Shown here piece after piece: positions 1-6,199 of a DNA stretch of 6,913 nucleotides. The position numbers and the translations under genes are program-made. The DNA comes from Candidatus Melainabacteria bacterium (GTDB lineage Bacteria > Actinomycetota > Actinomycetes > Mycobacteriales > Pseudonocardiaceae): contig CAJCJE010000550.1 in assembly GCA_903970565.1 (NCBI GenBank), positions 1 through 6,913 on the forward strand, read 5' to 3'. How positions within the stretch are numbered: position 1 is the first letter of the stretch; the number at the start of each line of letters is the position of its first letter. Below the pieces are notes generated by a model, which was not told where the DNA came from, searched no databases, and worked only from the letters and a program-made list of their open reading frames with translations.

Positions 1-1382
1 TGATCGGGCAGGTGTTCGACACCGATGCCGAGGGCGTCGCCACCGCCGTCGCGGCGGCCCGGCGTGCCTTCGATACCGGTGACTGGCCGCGCCGCACCCT
101 GGACGAGCGCATCGCCGTCGTCGAGGCGCTGATGACCGCCATCGCCGAGCACACCGAGGAACTGGCGCAGTTGCAGACCGCGCAGATGGGCCTGCCCATC
201 ACCTGGGCTCGCGCGCTCGCCCGAGGTACCGGCCGCCTCGCTGGTGCCGCGATCGCCGGTGCCCGAACCTTGGAAACCGCCTACCTGCGTCGCGACGCGG
301 TGGGCGCGGCACTGATCCGGCGCGAACCCGTCGGTGTCGTCGCCGTGATCCTGCCCTGGAACGGACCGCTCTCGGCGCTCGTCGGCAAGCTCGTACCCGC
401 CTTGGTCGCCGGCTGCACGGTGGTGCTCAAACCCGCTCCCGAGACTCCCCTCGAAGCGCGGTTCGTCGCCGAACTCAGCGTCGCGGCCGGGCTGCCTGAC
501 GGCGTGTTCAACGTGGTCACCGGCGGGGCGCGGACCGGGGCGGCGCTCGTCAACTCACCAGGCGTGGATCGGGTGTCCTTCACCGGCAGTACCGGCACCG
601 GGCGGCTGGTCGGCGAGACCTGCGGTCGCAATCTCACCCGCGTCGGGCTGGAACTGGGCGGTAAGTCCGCCGCCGTGCTGCTGCCCGACGCCGATCTCGA
701 TGTCGCCGTGCCCGAGGTGGTGATGGGTAACTTCTTCAACTCCGGCCAGATCTGCGTGGCCGTCTCCCGCGTGCTCGTCCCCGAGAGCCGGCACGAGGAG
801 ATCCTCGACGCGATCCTCGCGCGAACCAAGGACCAGGTCGTCGGCGATCCTCATGACGAGGCCACCACACTCGGCCCACTGGTCACCGCTCGTCAGCGCG
901 ACCGGGTCGAGCGCTACATCGCCGGGGCCCGCGCCGAAGGCGCCCGCGTGAGATTCGGTGGCGGCCGTCCGGCCCACCTCGACCGCGGCTTCTACGTCGA
1001 ACCGACCGTTCTGGACGGCGTCACCAGCGCGATGCGGGTGGCTCGCGAGGAAGTGTTCGGGCCGGTCATGTCCGTGCTCAGCTACACCGACGAGGCGCAC
1101 GCCGCCGCCATTGCCAACGAATCCGACTACGGCCTGCACGGCGCGGTGTTCACCGCTGATCCCGAGCACGGGCTCGCGTTCGCCCGTGGCGTCGCCGCCG
1201 GCTCGGTATCGATCAACCGTTCAGGTCTCACCCCCGGCACGCCCTACGGCGGACTCAAGAGTTCCGGTTTCGGGCGCGGTCAGGGACGTGAGGGCGTCGA
1301 GGCGTTCCTGGAGTACCGCTCCTACGTGCTGCCCTCGGACTACGCCGACCGGCTCGAGGCCGAGGGCGTCCCCGTCCGCTAA
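1..1382 (+). CDS. NAD(P)-dependent aldehyde dehydrogenase, 5'-truncated by window edge
   Basis: Aldehyde dehydrogenase superfamily enzyme that oxidises an aldehyde to the acid with NAD(P)+. The frame is open to the left edge. A GTG at 12 is possible, but residues IGQVF before and after it align with the interior of the family N-terminal domain, so the true start lies upstream and roughly 25-30 residues are missing. Counting from codon 12: PWNGP at 115-119 (Asn117, oxyanion/thioester), Lys140 in LKPAPETP (cofactor), FTGSTGTG at 190-197 (dinucleotide loop), Glu214 in LELGGK (general base), Cys248 in FFNSGQIC (nucleophile) and Glu347 in EEVFGPV (nicotinamide ribose). All catalytic residues are present, so it should be active. 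The stop is 23 nt before the hydrolase-fold gene, which suggests co-transcription with it and the alcohol dehydrogenase. Substrate unknown; resembles broad NAD-dependent ALDHs of the betaine/aromatic aldehyde type. Confidence 0.95.
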   Translation, partial: IGQVFDTDAEGVATAVAAARRAFDTGDWPRRTLDERIAVVEALMTAIAEHTEELAQLQTAQMGLPITWARALARGTGRLAGAAIAGARTLETAYLRRDAVGAALIRREPVGVVAVILPWNGPLSALVGKLVPALVAGCTVVLKPAPETPLEARFVAELSVAAGLPDGVFNVVTGGARTGAALVNSPGVDRVSFTGSTGTGRLVGETCGRNLTRVGLELGGKSAAVLLPDADLDVAVPEVVMGNFFNSGQICVAVSRVLVPESRHEEILDAILARTKDQVVGDPHDEATTLGPLVTARQRDRVERYIAGARAEGARVRFGGGRPAHLDRGFYVEPTVLDGVTSAMRVAREEVFGPVMSVLSYTDEAHAAAIANESDYGLHGAVFTADPEHGLAFARGVAAGSVSINRSGLTPGTPYGGLKSSGFGRGQGREGVEAFLEYRSYVLPSDYADRLEAEGVPVR

Positions 1383-1405
1383 CCCATCGAGCGAGAGGTC
1401 GCACC

Positions 1406-2227
1406 ATGCACCGAGGCTATGCCGAAGCCCCCTGGGGACAGATCCACTATCGGGAAATCGGGCACGCCCAGGCACCGGCGGTGCTGCTCTACCCCAACCG
1501 TCCCCGCAGCGGAGTGATCTACGAGCGGTTGGCCGCGCTGTTGGCCGACCGATACCACGTGCTGGTCATCGACCCACCCGGCTTCGGCGGCTCCGACCCG
1601 CTGCCCGGTCACTTCGAGGTGCCCGACCTGACCGGCGCCGTCCTCACCCTGCTCGACGATCGAGGCGTCGAGCAGGTGCGGATGTCCGGCCATCACACCG
1701 GCGCCACCATCTGCCTCGATCTCGCCGCCACCCATCCCGAGCGAGTGGTCGCGATCGCTCCGTCCGGCACGCTGCTGCTGACCGACGAGGAGCGCGCCGG
1801 GCGCATCGACGGCTCCGCCTTCGCGCCCGCGGCCGGCAACCCACCGAGGGAGGACGGCAGTCACCTGCGGGCCTACCTGAACAAGTTTCCGCCGCAGGGA
1901 GATGAGGACCTGGCTTTTCTCAACGACGTGATCATCGACAACCTGGTCAGCGAGCCGCATCAGATGACCTCCGCGCAGGCCGTCTACCGCTATCCGGAAC
2001 GGGAGCGGATGACCGGAATCACCGTGCCGACGCTGTTCGTGCAATCCGTCGGGCCTGGTGAACCGGACACGCTACAGCGCGCCGACGAGGTGCTGGGCCT
2101 CATCCAGGGCAGCCGGATCACCTACGTCCACGGTGGCGACGTGCATTTCATCCATCACCGGGCGGCCGAGGTCGCGTCCGTGCTGCACGAGTTCTTCGCG
2201 AGCGTCGACACCGTGGCCCACGCATGA
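1406..2227 (+). CDS. alpha/beta-hydrolase-fold protein with His at the nucleophile position
   Basis: A 273-residue protein with the alpha/beta hydrolase layout: a strand-loop at 25-36 (AVLLYPNRPRSG), VIDPPGFGGSD at 54-64, the nucleophile elbow at 95-99, a cap region around 125-200, strand PTLFVQS at 208-214, and a C-terminal His in GGDVHF (His247) where the catalytic His normally sits. The elbow reads G-H-H-T-G instead of G-x-S-x-G, so His97 replaces the Ser/Cys/Asp nucleophile. The usual oxyanion-hole HG after the first long strand is replaced by PN. The reading frame around the elbow is clean, so this is not a frameshift. It may be a non-hydrolytic member of the fold, a lyase, an addition/elimination enzyme or a binding protein. 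The ATG has a GCGAGAGG Shine-Dalgarno at 1391-1398, 7 nt upstream. The stop overlaps the next start (ATGA), implying translational coupling to the alcohol dehydrogenase. Substrate not deducible. Confidence 0.9.
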   Translation: MHRGYAEAPWGQIHYREIGHAQAPAVLLYPNRPRSGVIYERLAALLADRYHVLVIDPPGFGGSDPLPGHFEVPDLTGAVLTLLDDRGVEQVRMSGHHTGATICLDLAATHPERVVAIAPSGTLLLTDEERAGRIDGSAFAPAAGNPPREDGSHLRAYLNKFPPQGDEDLAFLNDVIIDNLVSEPHQMTSAQAVYRYPERERMTGITVPTLFVQSVGPGEPDTLQRADEVLGLIQGSRITYVHGGDVHFIHHRAAEVASVLHEFFASVDTVAHA

Positions 2228-3318
2228 AGGCCGCCGTCCTGGAGGCCGTCGGGTCGCCGCTCGTGCTGGCGGAGCTGGCGATCGACGAGCCAGAGCCCGA
2301 CGAGGTGCTGTTGCGCGTCGCCGCAGCGGGCGTGTGCCATTCCGATCACAACCTCTACGTCGGCAACCTGCCGGGTGCACTCCCGCTGGTACTCGGGCAC
2401 GAGGTGTCGGGCGTGGTCGAGCGCGTCGGGTCGAATGTCGGCGGCCTGCGGGTGGGTGACCGCGTCGTCACCTGCCCGTCGGGTTTCTGCGGGCGCTGCC
2501 GCTGGTGCATGAGCGGGCACCTGCATCTGTGTCTCGACAAGAACCGCACCAGGCTCGATGGCCACCAGCCGCGCCTGACGCGCGACGGCGAACCCGTCAC
2601 GCCGTTCGTCGGTCTCGGCGGATTCGCCGAGCAGATGCTGGTACACCACAGCTCCGTCGCGACCGTACCCGCCGAGCTGCCGCTCGACCTGGCCGCGCTG
2701 TTGGGCTGCGCCGTCATCACCGGATTCGGCAGCGTGCTCAATACCGCGCGCGTACGGCCCGGCCAGACCGTCGCCGTGATCGGCTGCGGCGGAGTCGGAC
2801 TCAATGTCGTGCAGGCGGCCCGCTACGTCGGCGCGTCGCGGATCATCGCGGTGGACCGGTTGTCGGCGAAACTGGCGAGGGCGAGCGCCTTCGGCGCCAC
2901 CGACGTCGTCGACGCCGGCGCCACCGACCCGGTCCAGGTCGTTCGGGAGCTGACCGGCGGCGGCGTGGACCACGCTTTCGAGGTGGTCGGTCGCGGCACC
3001 ACCATCGAGCAGGCCTTCGGGATGCTCGGGCTGCGCGGAACGGCCACCGTGGTCGGTGTCGCCCGCCCCGACGATCGGGTCACCATTCCCGCCCTCGCGT
3101 TGCTGTCGGAGAAGCGGCTACAGGGCGGTCAGATGGGATCGAGCCGGTTTCCGCTCGATGTCGCGCTGCTCGCGCGGCTCTACCTCGATGGCCGAATCCA
3201 ACTTGACGCCCTGGTGTCGGAGCGGATCGGACTCGACGACGCCGACACCGCCCTGCGGACCATGAACGACTCCACGGGCGCCCGTTCCGTGATCACCTTC
3301 CCGGGAGTGCTCCAGTGA
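2224..3318 (+). CDS. zinc-dependent alcohol dehydrogenase (MDR superfamily)
   Basis: A 364-residue medium-chain dehydrogenase/reductase that interconverts an alcohol and an aldehyde or ketone with a nicotinamide cofactor. Catalytic zinc ligands are Cys38 (GVCHSD), His59 in GHE and Cys162 in LLGCAVITGFG. The structural-zinc lobe is complete, with Cys89, Cys92, Cys95 and Cys103 spaced C-x2-C-x2-C-x7-C. The Rossmann motif GCGGVG is at 187-192, and Asp211 ends the second strand, which favours NAD(H) over NADP(H). The length fits the zinc ADH subfamily containing class III-like and aryl-alcohol dehydrogenases. The gene starts inside the hydrolase-fold stop codon (ATGA overlap) and lies in the same operon as the upstream aldehyde dehydrogenase, so the pair could carry out consecutive alcohol-to-aldehyde-to-acid steps (inference). 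It could also be a ketone- or formaldehyde-type dehydrogenase; the sequence does not decide the substrate. Confidence 0.95.
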   Translation: MKAAVLEAVGSPLVLAELAIDEPEPDEVLLRVAAAGVCHSDHNLYVGNLPGALPLVLGHEVSGVVERVGSNVGGLRVGDRVVTCPSGFCGRCRWCMSGHLHLCLDKNRTRLDGHQPRLTRDGEPVTPFVGLGGFAEQMLVHHSSVATVPAELPLDLAALLGCAVITGFGSVLNTARVRPGQTVAVIGCGGVGLNVVQAARYVGASRIIAVDRLSAKLARASAFGATDVVDAGATDPVQVVRELTGGGVDHAFEVVGRGTTIEQAFGMLGLRGTATVVGVARPDDRVTIPALALLSEKRLQGGQMGSSRFPLDVALLARLYLDGRIQLDALVSERIGLDDADTALRTMNDSTGARSVITFPGVLQ

Positions 3319-3353
3319 ACGAGGATGACCCGACAGCGGGCTCGGGACATCGT

Positions 3354-3386
3354 GGACGCGACATCACCATCGGACGCTTCGGACGC
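3354..3386 (+). repeat. phased GGACGC repeats in the methyltransferase leader
   Basis: GGACGC occurs at 3354-3359, 3372-3377 and 3381-3386, spaced 18 and 9 nt, and the last two copies extend to TCGGACGC. They lie in the 90-nt gap between the alcohol dehydrogenase stop and the preferred methyltransferase start. If translated from ATG 3325 they would encode a low-complexity SPSDASDAS stretch, unlike the folded protein that follows. This suggests a short repeat tract in the leader and not coding sequence. Confidence 0.5.
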
Positions 3387-3394
3387 ATCGATGC

Positions 3395-3402
3395 TGAGGA
3401 GG
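3395..3402 (+). promoter_or_regulatory. strong Shine-Dalgarno deciding the methyltransferase start
   Basis: TGAGGAGG is a near-perfect anti-16S match, followed by a 6-nt spacer and GTG at 3409. The longer in-frame ATG at 3325 has only GAGG directly abutting it (no spacer), and ATG 3391 has no purine-rich site. This selects GTG 3409 as the start. Confidence 0.8.
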
Positions 3403-3408
3403 ATCACC

Positions 3409-4506
3409 GTGCCACCGGCCCGACCGACCCACGATCAGAGTGCCCGCCTCGACTTCTTCGAGGGCGCCCGATCCTTCACCTACCGCGAGATCGTCGCCCC
3501 GCTGCTGGCCGAGTACCCGGCGCGGGCCGCCGCCGCAGGCATTTCGCCGTCCACCAAGGAAGAGGCGGGGGCGCTCTACACGGCTGACCCGCGATACCTC
3601 TTCGCCTGCGGAATCCAGCGCAACGCCCAGCGGATGACCTGGCACACGGCCGCCGAGTCGGTGCACCGTGACGGCGATGGCCTTGCGGGGGAGTTGGCCA
3701 CATCCGCTGGGCCGGGACTCGAACTCGACCCCGGCCTTGAGCTGCCCGCCTGGTACACCCGGCACACCCGTGAGGGCCGCGACGACATCCACCTCGTGCC
3801 CGGTGGGTACTGGGGTGACCAGCTGATCGGTGCCGTCTACGACCGCGGCGGCGCGGCCTACCGACTTGCGTGGCGCGGAGGCTACGACGCACGGCCCGGC
3901 GCGCTGCACGCATTCGTCCGGTACGCTGCCGGGGCCGCGAACCCAGCACGGGTGCTCGACCTCGGCTGTTCGTTCGGCGGCCTCACCCGCGTGGTGCACG
4001 CGGTGCTGCCAGACGCCCAGGTCACCGGCATCGACCTCTCGGCGCCCGCGCTGACCTACGCCCACCACCTCGGCCCCGACACGATCACCTATGCCCAGCG
4101 CGACGCGGAGCGCACGGGTTACCCGGATGGTTCGTTCGATCTGGTCACGGCTTTCCTGCTGCTGCACGAGGTGCCCGACGACGTGCGGGCATCGATCATG
4201 GCCGAGGCGTTTCGGCTGCTCGTGCCGGGCGGCCTGGTCGCGTTTCTCGACATCCCGCCCTACTCGGCGCTCGACCCCGCGCGGGCCTGGTTCGAGAGCT
4301 TCGACGGCCGAGGAAACGGCGAGAACTACTGGGAGTGCTTCCTGGCCAGCGATTTCCCGGAGTTGCTGCGCTCGGTCGGCTTCGTCGATGTGCAGGACGG
4401 CGCGCTCGATTTCGACGAACCCGACTACTGGGGATCGTCGGCGCTGTGGCGCGAAGGCTCGTTCGATCCGGTGCACCGCTGGGTGACGACGGCGGTGAAG
4501 CCGTGA
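3409..4506 (+). CDS. class I SAM-dependent methyltransferase with a long N-terminal extension
   Basis: From GTG 3409 the protein has 365 residues. The C-terminal half is a Rossmann-like SAM methyltransferase: motif I VLDLGCSFGG at 182-191, the acidic residue binding the SAM ribose (Asp209 in GIDLS), a motif II-like FDLVTAFLLLHEVP at 243-256 and LVPGGLVAFLD at 271-281. This is the UbiE/COQ5-like type 11 pattern acting on small molecules. The first ~150 residues (FFEGARSFTYREIVAPLL onward) are not a methyltransferase core; I do not recognise them and they may form a substrate-recognition or dimerisation domain. An annotation from ATG 3325 would add 28 low-complexity residues and is disfavoured because the strong Shine-Dalgarno precedes 3409. 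The stop overlaps the GTG of the next gene. Methyl acceptor unknown; a methyltransferase among dehydrogenases could cap a hydroxyl or carboxyl (inference). Confidence 0.88.
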   Translation: MPPARPTHDQSARLDFFEGARSFTYREIVAPLLAEYPARAAAAGISPSTKEEAGALYTADPRYLFACGIQRNAQRMTWHTAAESVHRDGDGLAGELATSAGPGLELDPGLELPAWYTRHTREGRDDIHLVPGGYWGDQLIGAVYDRGGAAYRLAWRGGYDARPGALHAFVRYAAGAANPARVLDLGCSFGGLTRVVHAVLPDAQVTGIDLSAPALTYAHHLGPDTITYAQRDAERTGYPDGSFDLVTAFLLLHEVPDDVRASIMAEAFRLLVPGGLVAFLDIPPYSALDPARAWFESFDGRGNGENYWECFLASDFPELLRSVGFVDVQDGALDFDEPDYWGSSALWREGSFDPVHRWVTTAVKP

Positions 4507-4847
4507 GCGAGCGTGCGAGTGAACCATCGATACTGAGCGAGCGTGCGAGTGAACCGTCGACTGTGCGGGGTCGGGGCGACGTGGTGATCGACGGCGCCTA
4601 CCGATCCCTGCCCGACGAGGTGAGCGACCGACTGCTCGCGCTGTGCACAGCCCTGGCCGCCGAGGTATGGACCACCCGCGACCGGCTGCGGCTGGTCGAG
4701 TCAGCCCTGGCCCGTTCGGATGTCACGCTCGACATCGACGGCGTGCGGGACACTCCCGAGCAGCTCGACGCCATGCGCGTGGACCGGGACGCTTTCGTGG
4801 CTCGGGTCCTCGGCCCGATCGCCGCCCCGGCCCCGCCCCCCGCCTGA
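4503..4847 (+). CDS. small conserved-looking protein of unknown function
   Basis: A 114-codon frame beginning GTGA across the methyltransferase stop. I do not recognise a family. Residues 1-20 are a doubled SERASEPS peptide made by a 30-nt tandem repeat and are probably not part of the folded domain. The core begins near VVIDGAYRSLPDEVSDRLL (27-45). It continues through a helix-rich stretch with charged and leucine spacing (LCTALAAEVWTTRDRLRLVESALAR, 47-71) that could form a helical hairpin or dimer, and ends in a Pro/Ala-rich tail. Alternative in-frame starts that skip the repeat are GTG 4563, 4581 and 4584, the last giving 87 residues. The frame has normal actinobacterial codon use and no credible competing ORF. 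Position and overlap suggest co-translation with the methyltransferase, so an accessory or partner role is possible but unproven. Confidence 0.72.
   Translation: MSERASEPSILSERASEPSTVRGRGDVVIDGAYRSLPDEVSDRLLALCTALAAEVWTTRDRLRLVESALARSDVTLDIDGVRDTPEQLDAMRVDRDAFVARVLGPIAAPAPPPA
4504..4560 (+). repeat. tandem 30-nt direct repeat encoding SERASEPS
   Basis: Positions 4504-4530 and 4534-4560 match at 26 of 27 bases (only 4526/4556 differ), with a 30-nt period. The first copy begins with the TGA that ends the methyltransferase and overlaps the GTG of the next gene. In frame both copies read SERASEPS. This resembles short GAGCGAGCG-type repeats that I recall being scattered through Nocardia-like genomes and appearing at annotated N-termini; that comparison is from memory. 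Confidence 0.85.
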
Positions 4848-4967
4848 GCGTCCTGGTCGTCTCCCGAAGCGAGAATCATTGGCCGAGTTGTACTGTCCCT
4901 ATTTTGCCCAACTGAGCAGGGCTGACTTCGGATTTTGGCGAGTTCGTGATTTCCGGGTCCGGTGTCG
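4848..4967. other. convergent intergenic region, no clear terminator
   Basis: These 120 bp separate the plus-strand operon from the convergent monooxygenase and are visibly more AT-rich than the flanking genes. Only weak stems are visible, such as GCCC/GGGC around 4905-4923 and AGTTG/CAACT around 4884-4912. None is followed by a T-run, so I cannot call a terminator, though one in each direction would be expected here. Confidence 0.5.
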
Positions 4968-6122
4968 TCAGAGGGCGACCAGGCTGGGGTGGTAGTCGCG
5001 CAGGGCCTCGTCGTGGGACGGAGCGCCGCTGGTGGCGAAGTGCGCTGGGTCGACCGTGTCGAACACCTCGCCCTGGCGGGCCGACTCGTGGAACACTCGG
5101 GTGGTCCTCGGTATGCGGGCGCGTTCGTAGGCGGCGATCGCCTCGGCGGGGGTGGCCAGTTCGGTGAACGTCCTGGTCAGGATCGCGGCGTCCTCGATGG
5201 CCATAGCCGCGCCCAGGCCCAGGAACGGCAGCATCGGGTGGGCGGCGTCGCCCAGCAGCACCACTGGTCCTCGGCTCCAGTTCGTGAGTGGTGGACGCTG
5301 AAACACTCCCCACCGAGCGAGCGAGTCCCGCGGGGCTCGTTCCATCAGGGCAAGCACGTCGGGATGCCATCCGGGGAACGCGGCCAGCAGCTCGTTTCGG
5401 GTCGCGGGGCGGTTCCAGCCTTCTTCGGTCCATCGGTCAGTCGTGCACAGCGCGACGCAGTTGAGTACCGAGCCGTCGGCCACCCGGTAGCGGTTGAAGG
5501 TGGCCCCTTTCCCGACATAGACCGCAGCTGGTCCGGCTCCGAGGAACGGGGCGCCGACCTCGGCGGACAGCAGAAAGCGATAGGCCACGCGGCCGGTGAA
5601 CACCGGCGCCCCGTCGCCGAGCAGGCTGGTCCGCACCGCCGAGCGCACGCCATCGGCGCCGATCACCACGTCGGCGCCGATGGCGGAGCCGTCGGCCAGC
5701 CGCACCGTTGCGTCGGGCTCGGCAGCGACGACTCGCTGCCCGAGCCGGATCGTGCCGGGCGCAAGCGTTTCCACGTGCCGGGCGAGCAGCGCGTGCAGTT
5801 CGGCCCGCAGCAGGTGGCCTTTGCTCAGTCGGGCTGACGGGCGGTCCGGGGCTCGGCCTTCGACAAGCACCTCGCCCGTGGCGAAGTGCAGGGTCGGGAA
5901 AGCGGGTGTGCGTGAGATGGCTGCCTCGACATCATCGGCCACGCCGAGTAGGTCGAGGCTGCGCATGGCGCCGGGGGAGACGGTGAGCCCGGCCCCCACC
6001 TCCGTGAGTTCCGGGGCGCGCTCGAGCACTGTCACGTCGAAACCGGCCCGCACCAACCCGAGTGCTACCGCGAGGCCGCCGATGCCGGCCCCGACCACTA
6101 CGACACGTTGTCGCCCGTCCAT
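4968..6122 (-). CDS. FAD-dependent class A monooxygenase (salicylate/3-hydroxybenzoate hydroxylase-like)
   Basis: A 384-residue single-component flavoprotein monooxygenase that would use NAD(P)H and O2 to hydroxylate, usually an aromatic ring. Motifs in order: FAD Rossmann GAGIGG at 11-16 with Glu34 closing the second strand, Arg106 in LLRAEL (FAD contact), the DG motif GADGVRS at 155-161 (FAD/NAD(P)H) and the GD motif LLGDAAHP at 289-296. The segment usually written GQGA is GLGAAMAIED at 302-311, a Leu where many relatives have Gln. Length is normal for the salicylate 1-monooxygenase/3-hydroxybenzoate 6-hydroxylase/PhzS group, and no membrane segment is seen. ATG 6122 starts the protein just before the nucleotide-binding strand, with a weak GAAAGCGGG ribosome site. 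It is divergent from the second aldehyde dehydrogenase and shares its promoter region, which suggests joint regulation. Substrate unknown; a tailoring oxygenase is the main alternative. Confidence 0.93.
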   Translation of the reverse strand: MDGRQRVVVVGAGIGGLAVALGLVRAGFDVTVLERAPELTEVGAGLTVSPGAMRSLDLLGVADDVEAAISRTPAFPTLHFATGEVLVEGRAPDRPSARLSKGHLLRAELHALLARHVETLAPGTIRLGQRVVAAEPDATVRLADGSAIGADVVIGADGVRSAVRTSLLGDGAPVFTGRVAYRFLLSAEVGAPFLGAGPAAVYVGKGATFNRYRVADGSVLNCVALCTTDRWTEEGWNRPATRNELLAAFPGWHPDVLALMERAPRDSLARWGVFQRPPLTNWSRGPVVLLGDAAHPMLPFLGLGAAMAIEDAAILTRTFTELATPAEAIAAYERARIPRTTRVFHESARQGEVFDTVDPAHFATSGAPSHDEALRDYHPSLVAL

Positions 6123-6147
6123 CAGACCCGCTTTCGAAGGAACTGCG

Positions 6148-6176
6148 AAAATACCAGCTGGAGCTGGTGATGTGAA
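6148..6176 (-). promoter_or_regulatory. sigma70-like promoter for the monooxygenase
   Basis: Read on the minus strand: -35 TTCACA (6176-6171), a 17-bp spacer and -10 TATTTT (6153-6148). Both hexamers are close to consensus and the spacing is ideal. Transcription would start near 6141, giving a leader of about 19 nt before the ATG at 6122. The spacer contains one palindrome and the -35 lies within the other. Confidence 0.6.
6153..6168. promoter_or_regulatory. operator-like palindrome 1
   Basis: ACCAGCT-GG-AGCTGGT is a perfect inverted repeat with 7-bp arms and a 2-bp spacer. It lies almost entirely inside the -35/-10 spacer of the monooxygenase promoter and overlaps the -35 position of the divergent promoter. 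Such placement suits a repressor that blocks both. The regulator family cannot be named from the site. Confidence 0.55.
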
Positions 6177-6183
6177 TACATCA
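6168..6183. promoter_or_regulatory. operator-like palindrome 2
   Basis: TGATGT-GAAT-ACATCA is a perfect inverted repeat with 6-bp arms and a 4-bp spacer. It directly abuts palindrome 1 (sharing base 6168), with centres 15 bp apart. It covers the monooxygenase -35 hexamer and lies between the -35 and -10 positions of the plus-strand promoter. The arm sequence differs from palindrome 1, so the two may bind different proteins. Confidence 0.55.
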
Positions 6184-6187
6184 GAGG

Positions 6188-6193
6188 TATATT
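6188..6193 (+). promoter_or_regulatory. -10 box for a probable leaderless aldehyde dehydrogenase transcript
   Basis: TATATT fits the actinobacterial TAnnnT -10 pattern. Its last T is 7 nt before the A of ATG 6200, exactly where transcription would begin, so the mRNA would start with the start codon. The only ribosome-site candidate, AGAGG at 6183-6187, is too far (12 nt) and would lie upstream of the transcript. The -35 is poor (TGGTGA at 6165-6170). Confidence 0.6.
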
Positions 6194-6199
6194 CGGGCG

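Noticed and set aside
12..14. GTG 12 as the real start of the first aldehyde dehydrogenase
   Set aside because: The frame is open upstream and the residues around it match interior family sequence; no Shine-Dalgarno can be judged with so little upstream DNA.
958..1905. 315-codon plus-strand frame crossing the first ALDH and the hydrolase-fold gene
   Set aside because: Arg/Pro/Ser-rich low-complexity translation typical of an out-of-frame reading of high-GC genes; it crosses two well-supported genes.
2155..2973. 272-codon minus-strand frame opposite the alcohol dehydrogenase
   Set aside because: Antisense shadow of a gene with complete zinc and NAD motifs; His/Gln/Gly/Asp-rich translation without motifs.
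3315..3587. GTGA overlap at the alcohol dehydrogenase stop starting a 90-codon frame
   Set aside because: It runs out of frame into the methyltransferase, is Arg/Gly/Pro-rich and has no motif. The overlap is attractive but the Shine-Dalgarno-supported GTG 3409 frame is the real gene.
3364..4527. 387-codon minus-strand frame opposite the methyltransferase
   Set aside because: Antisense shadow: no recognisable domain and wrong codon-position composition, while the plus strand has clear SAM motifs.
4884..4923. Possible terminator hairpin between the convergent genes
   Set aside because: Stems are only 4-5 bp with long loops and no following T-tract; not distinguishable from chance.
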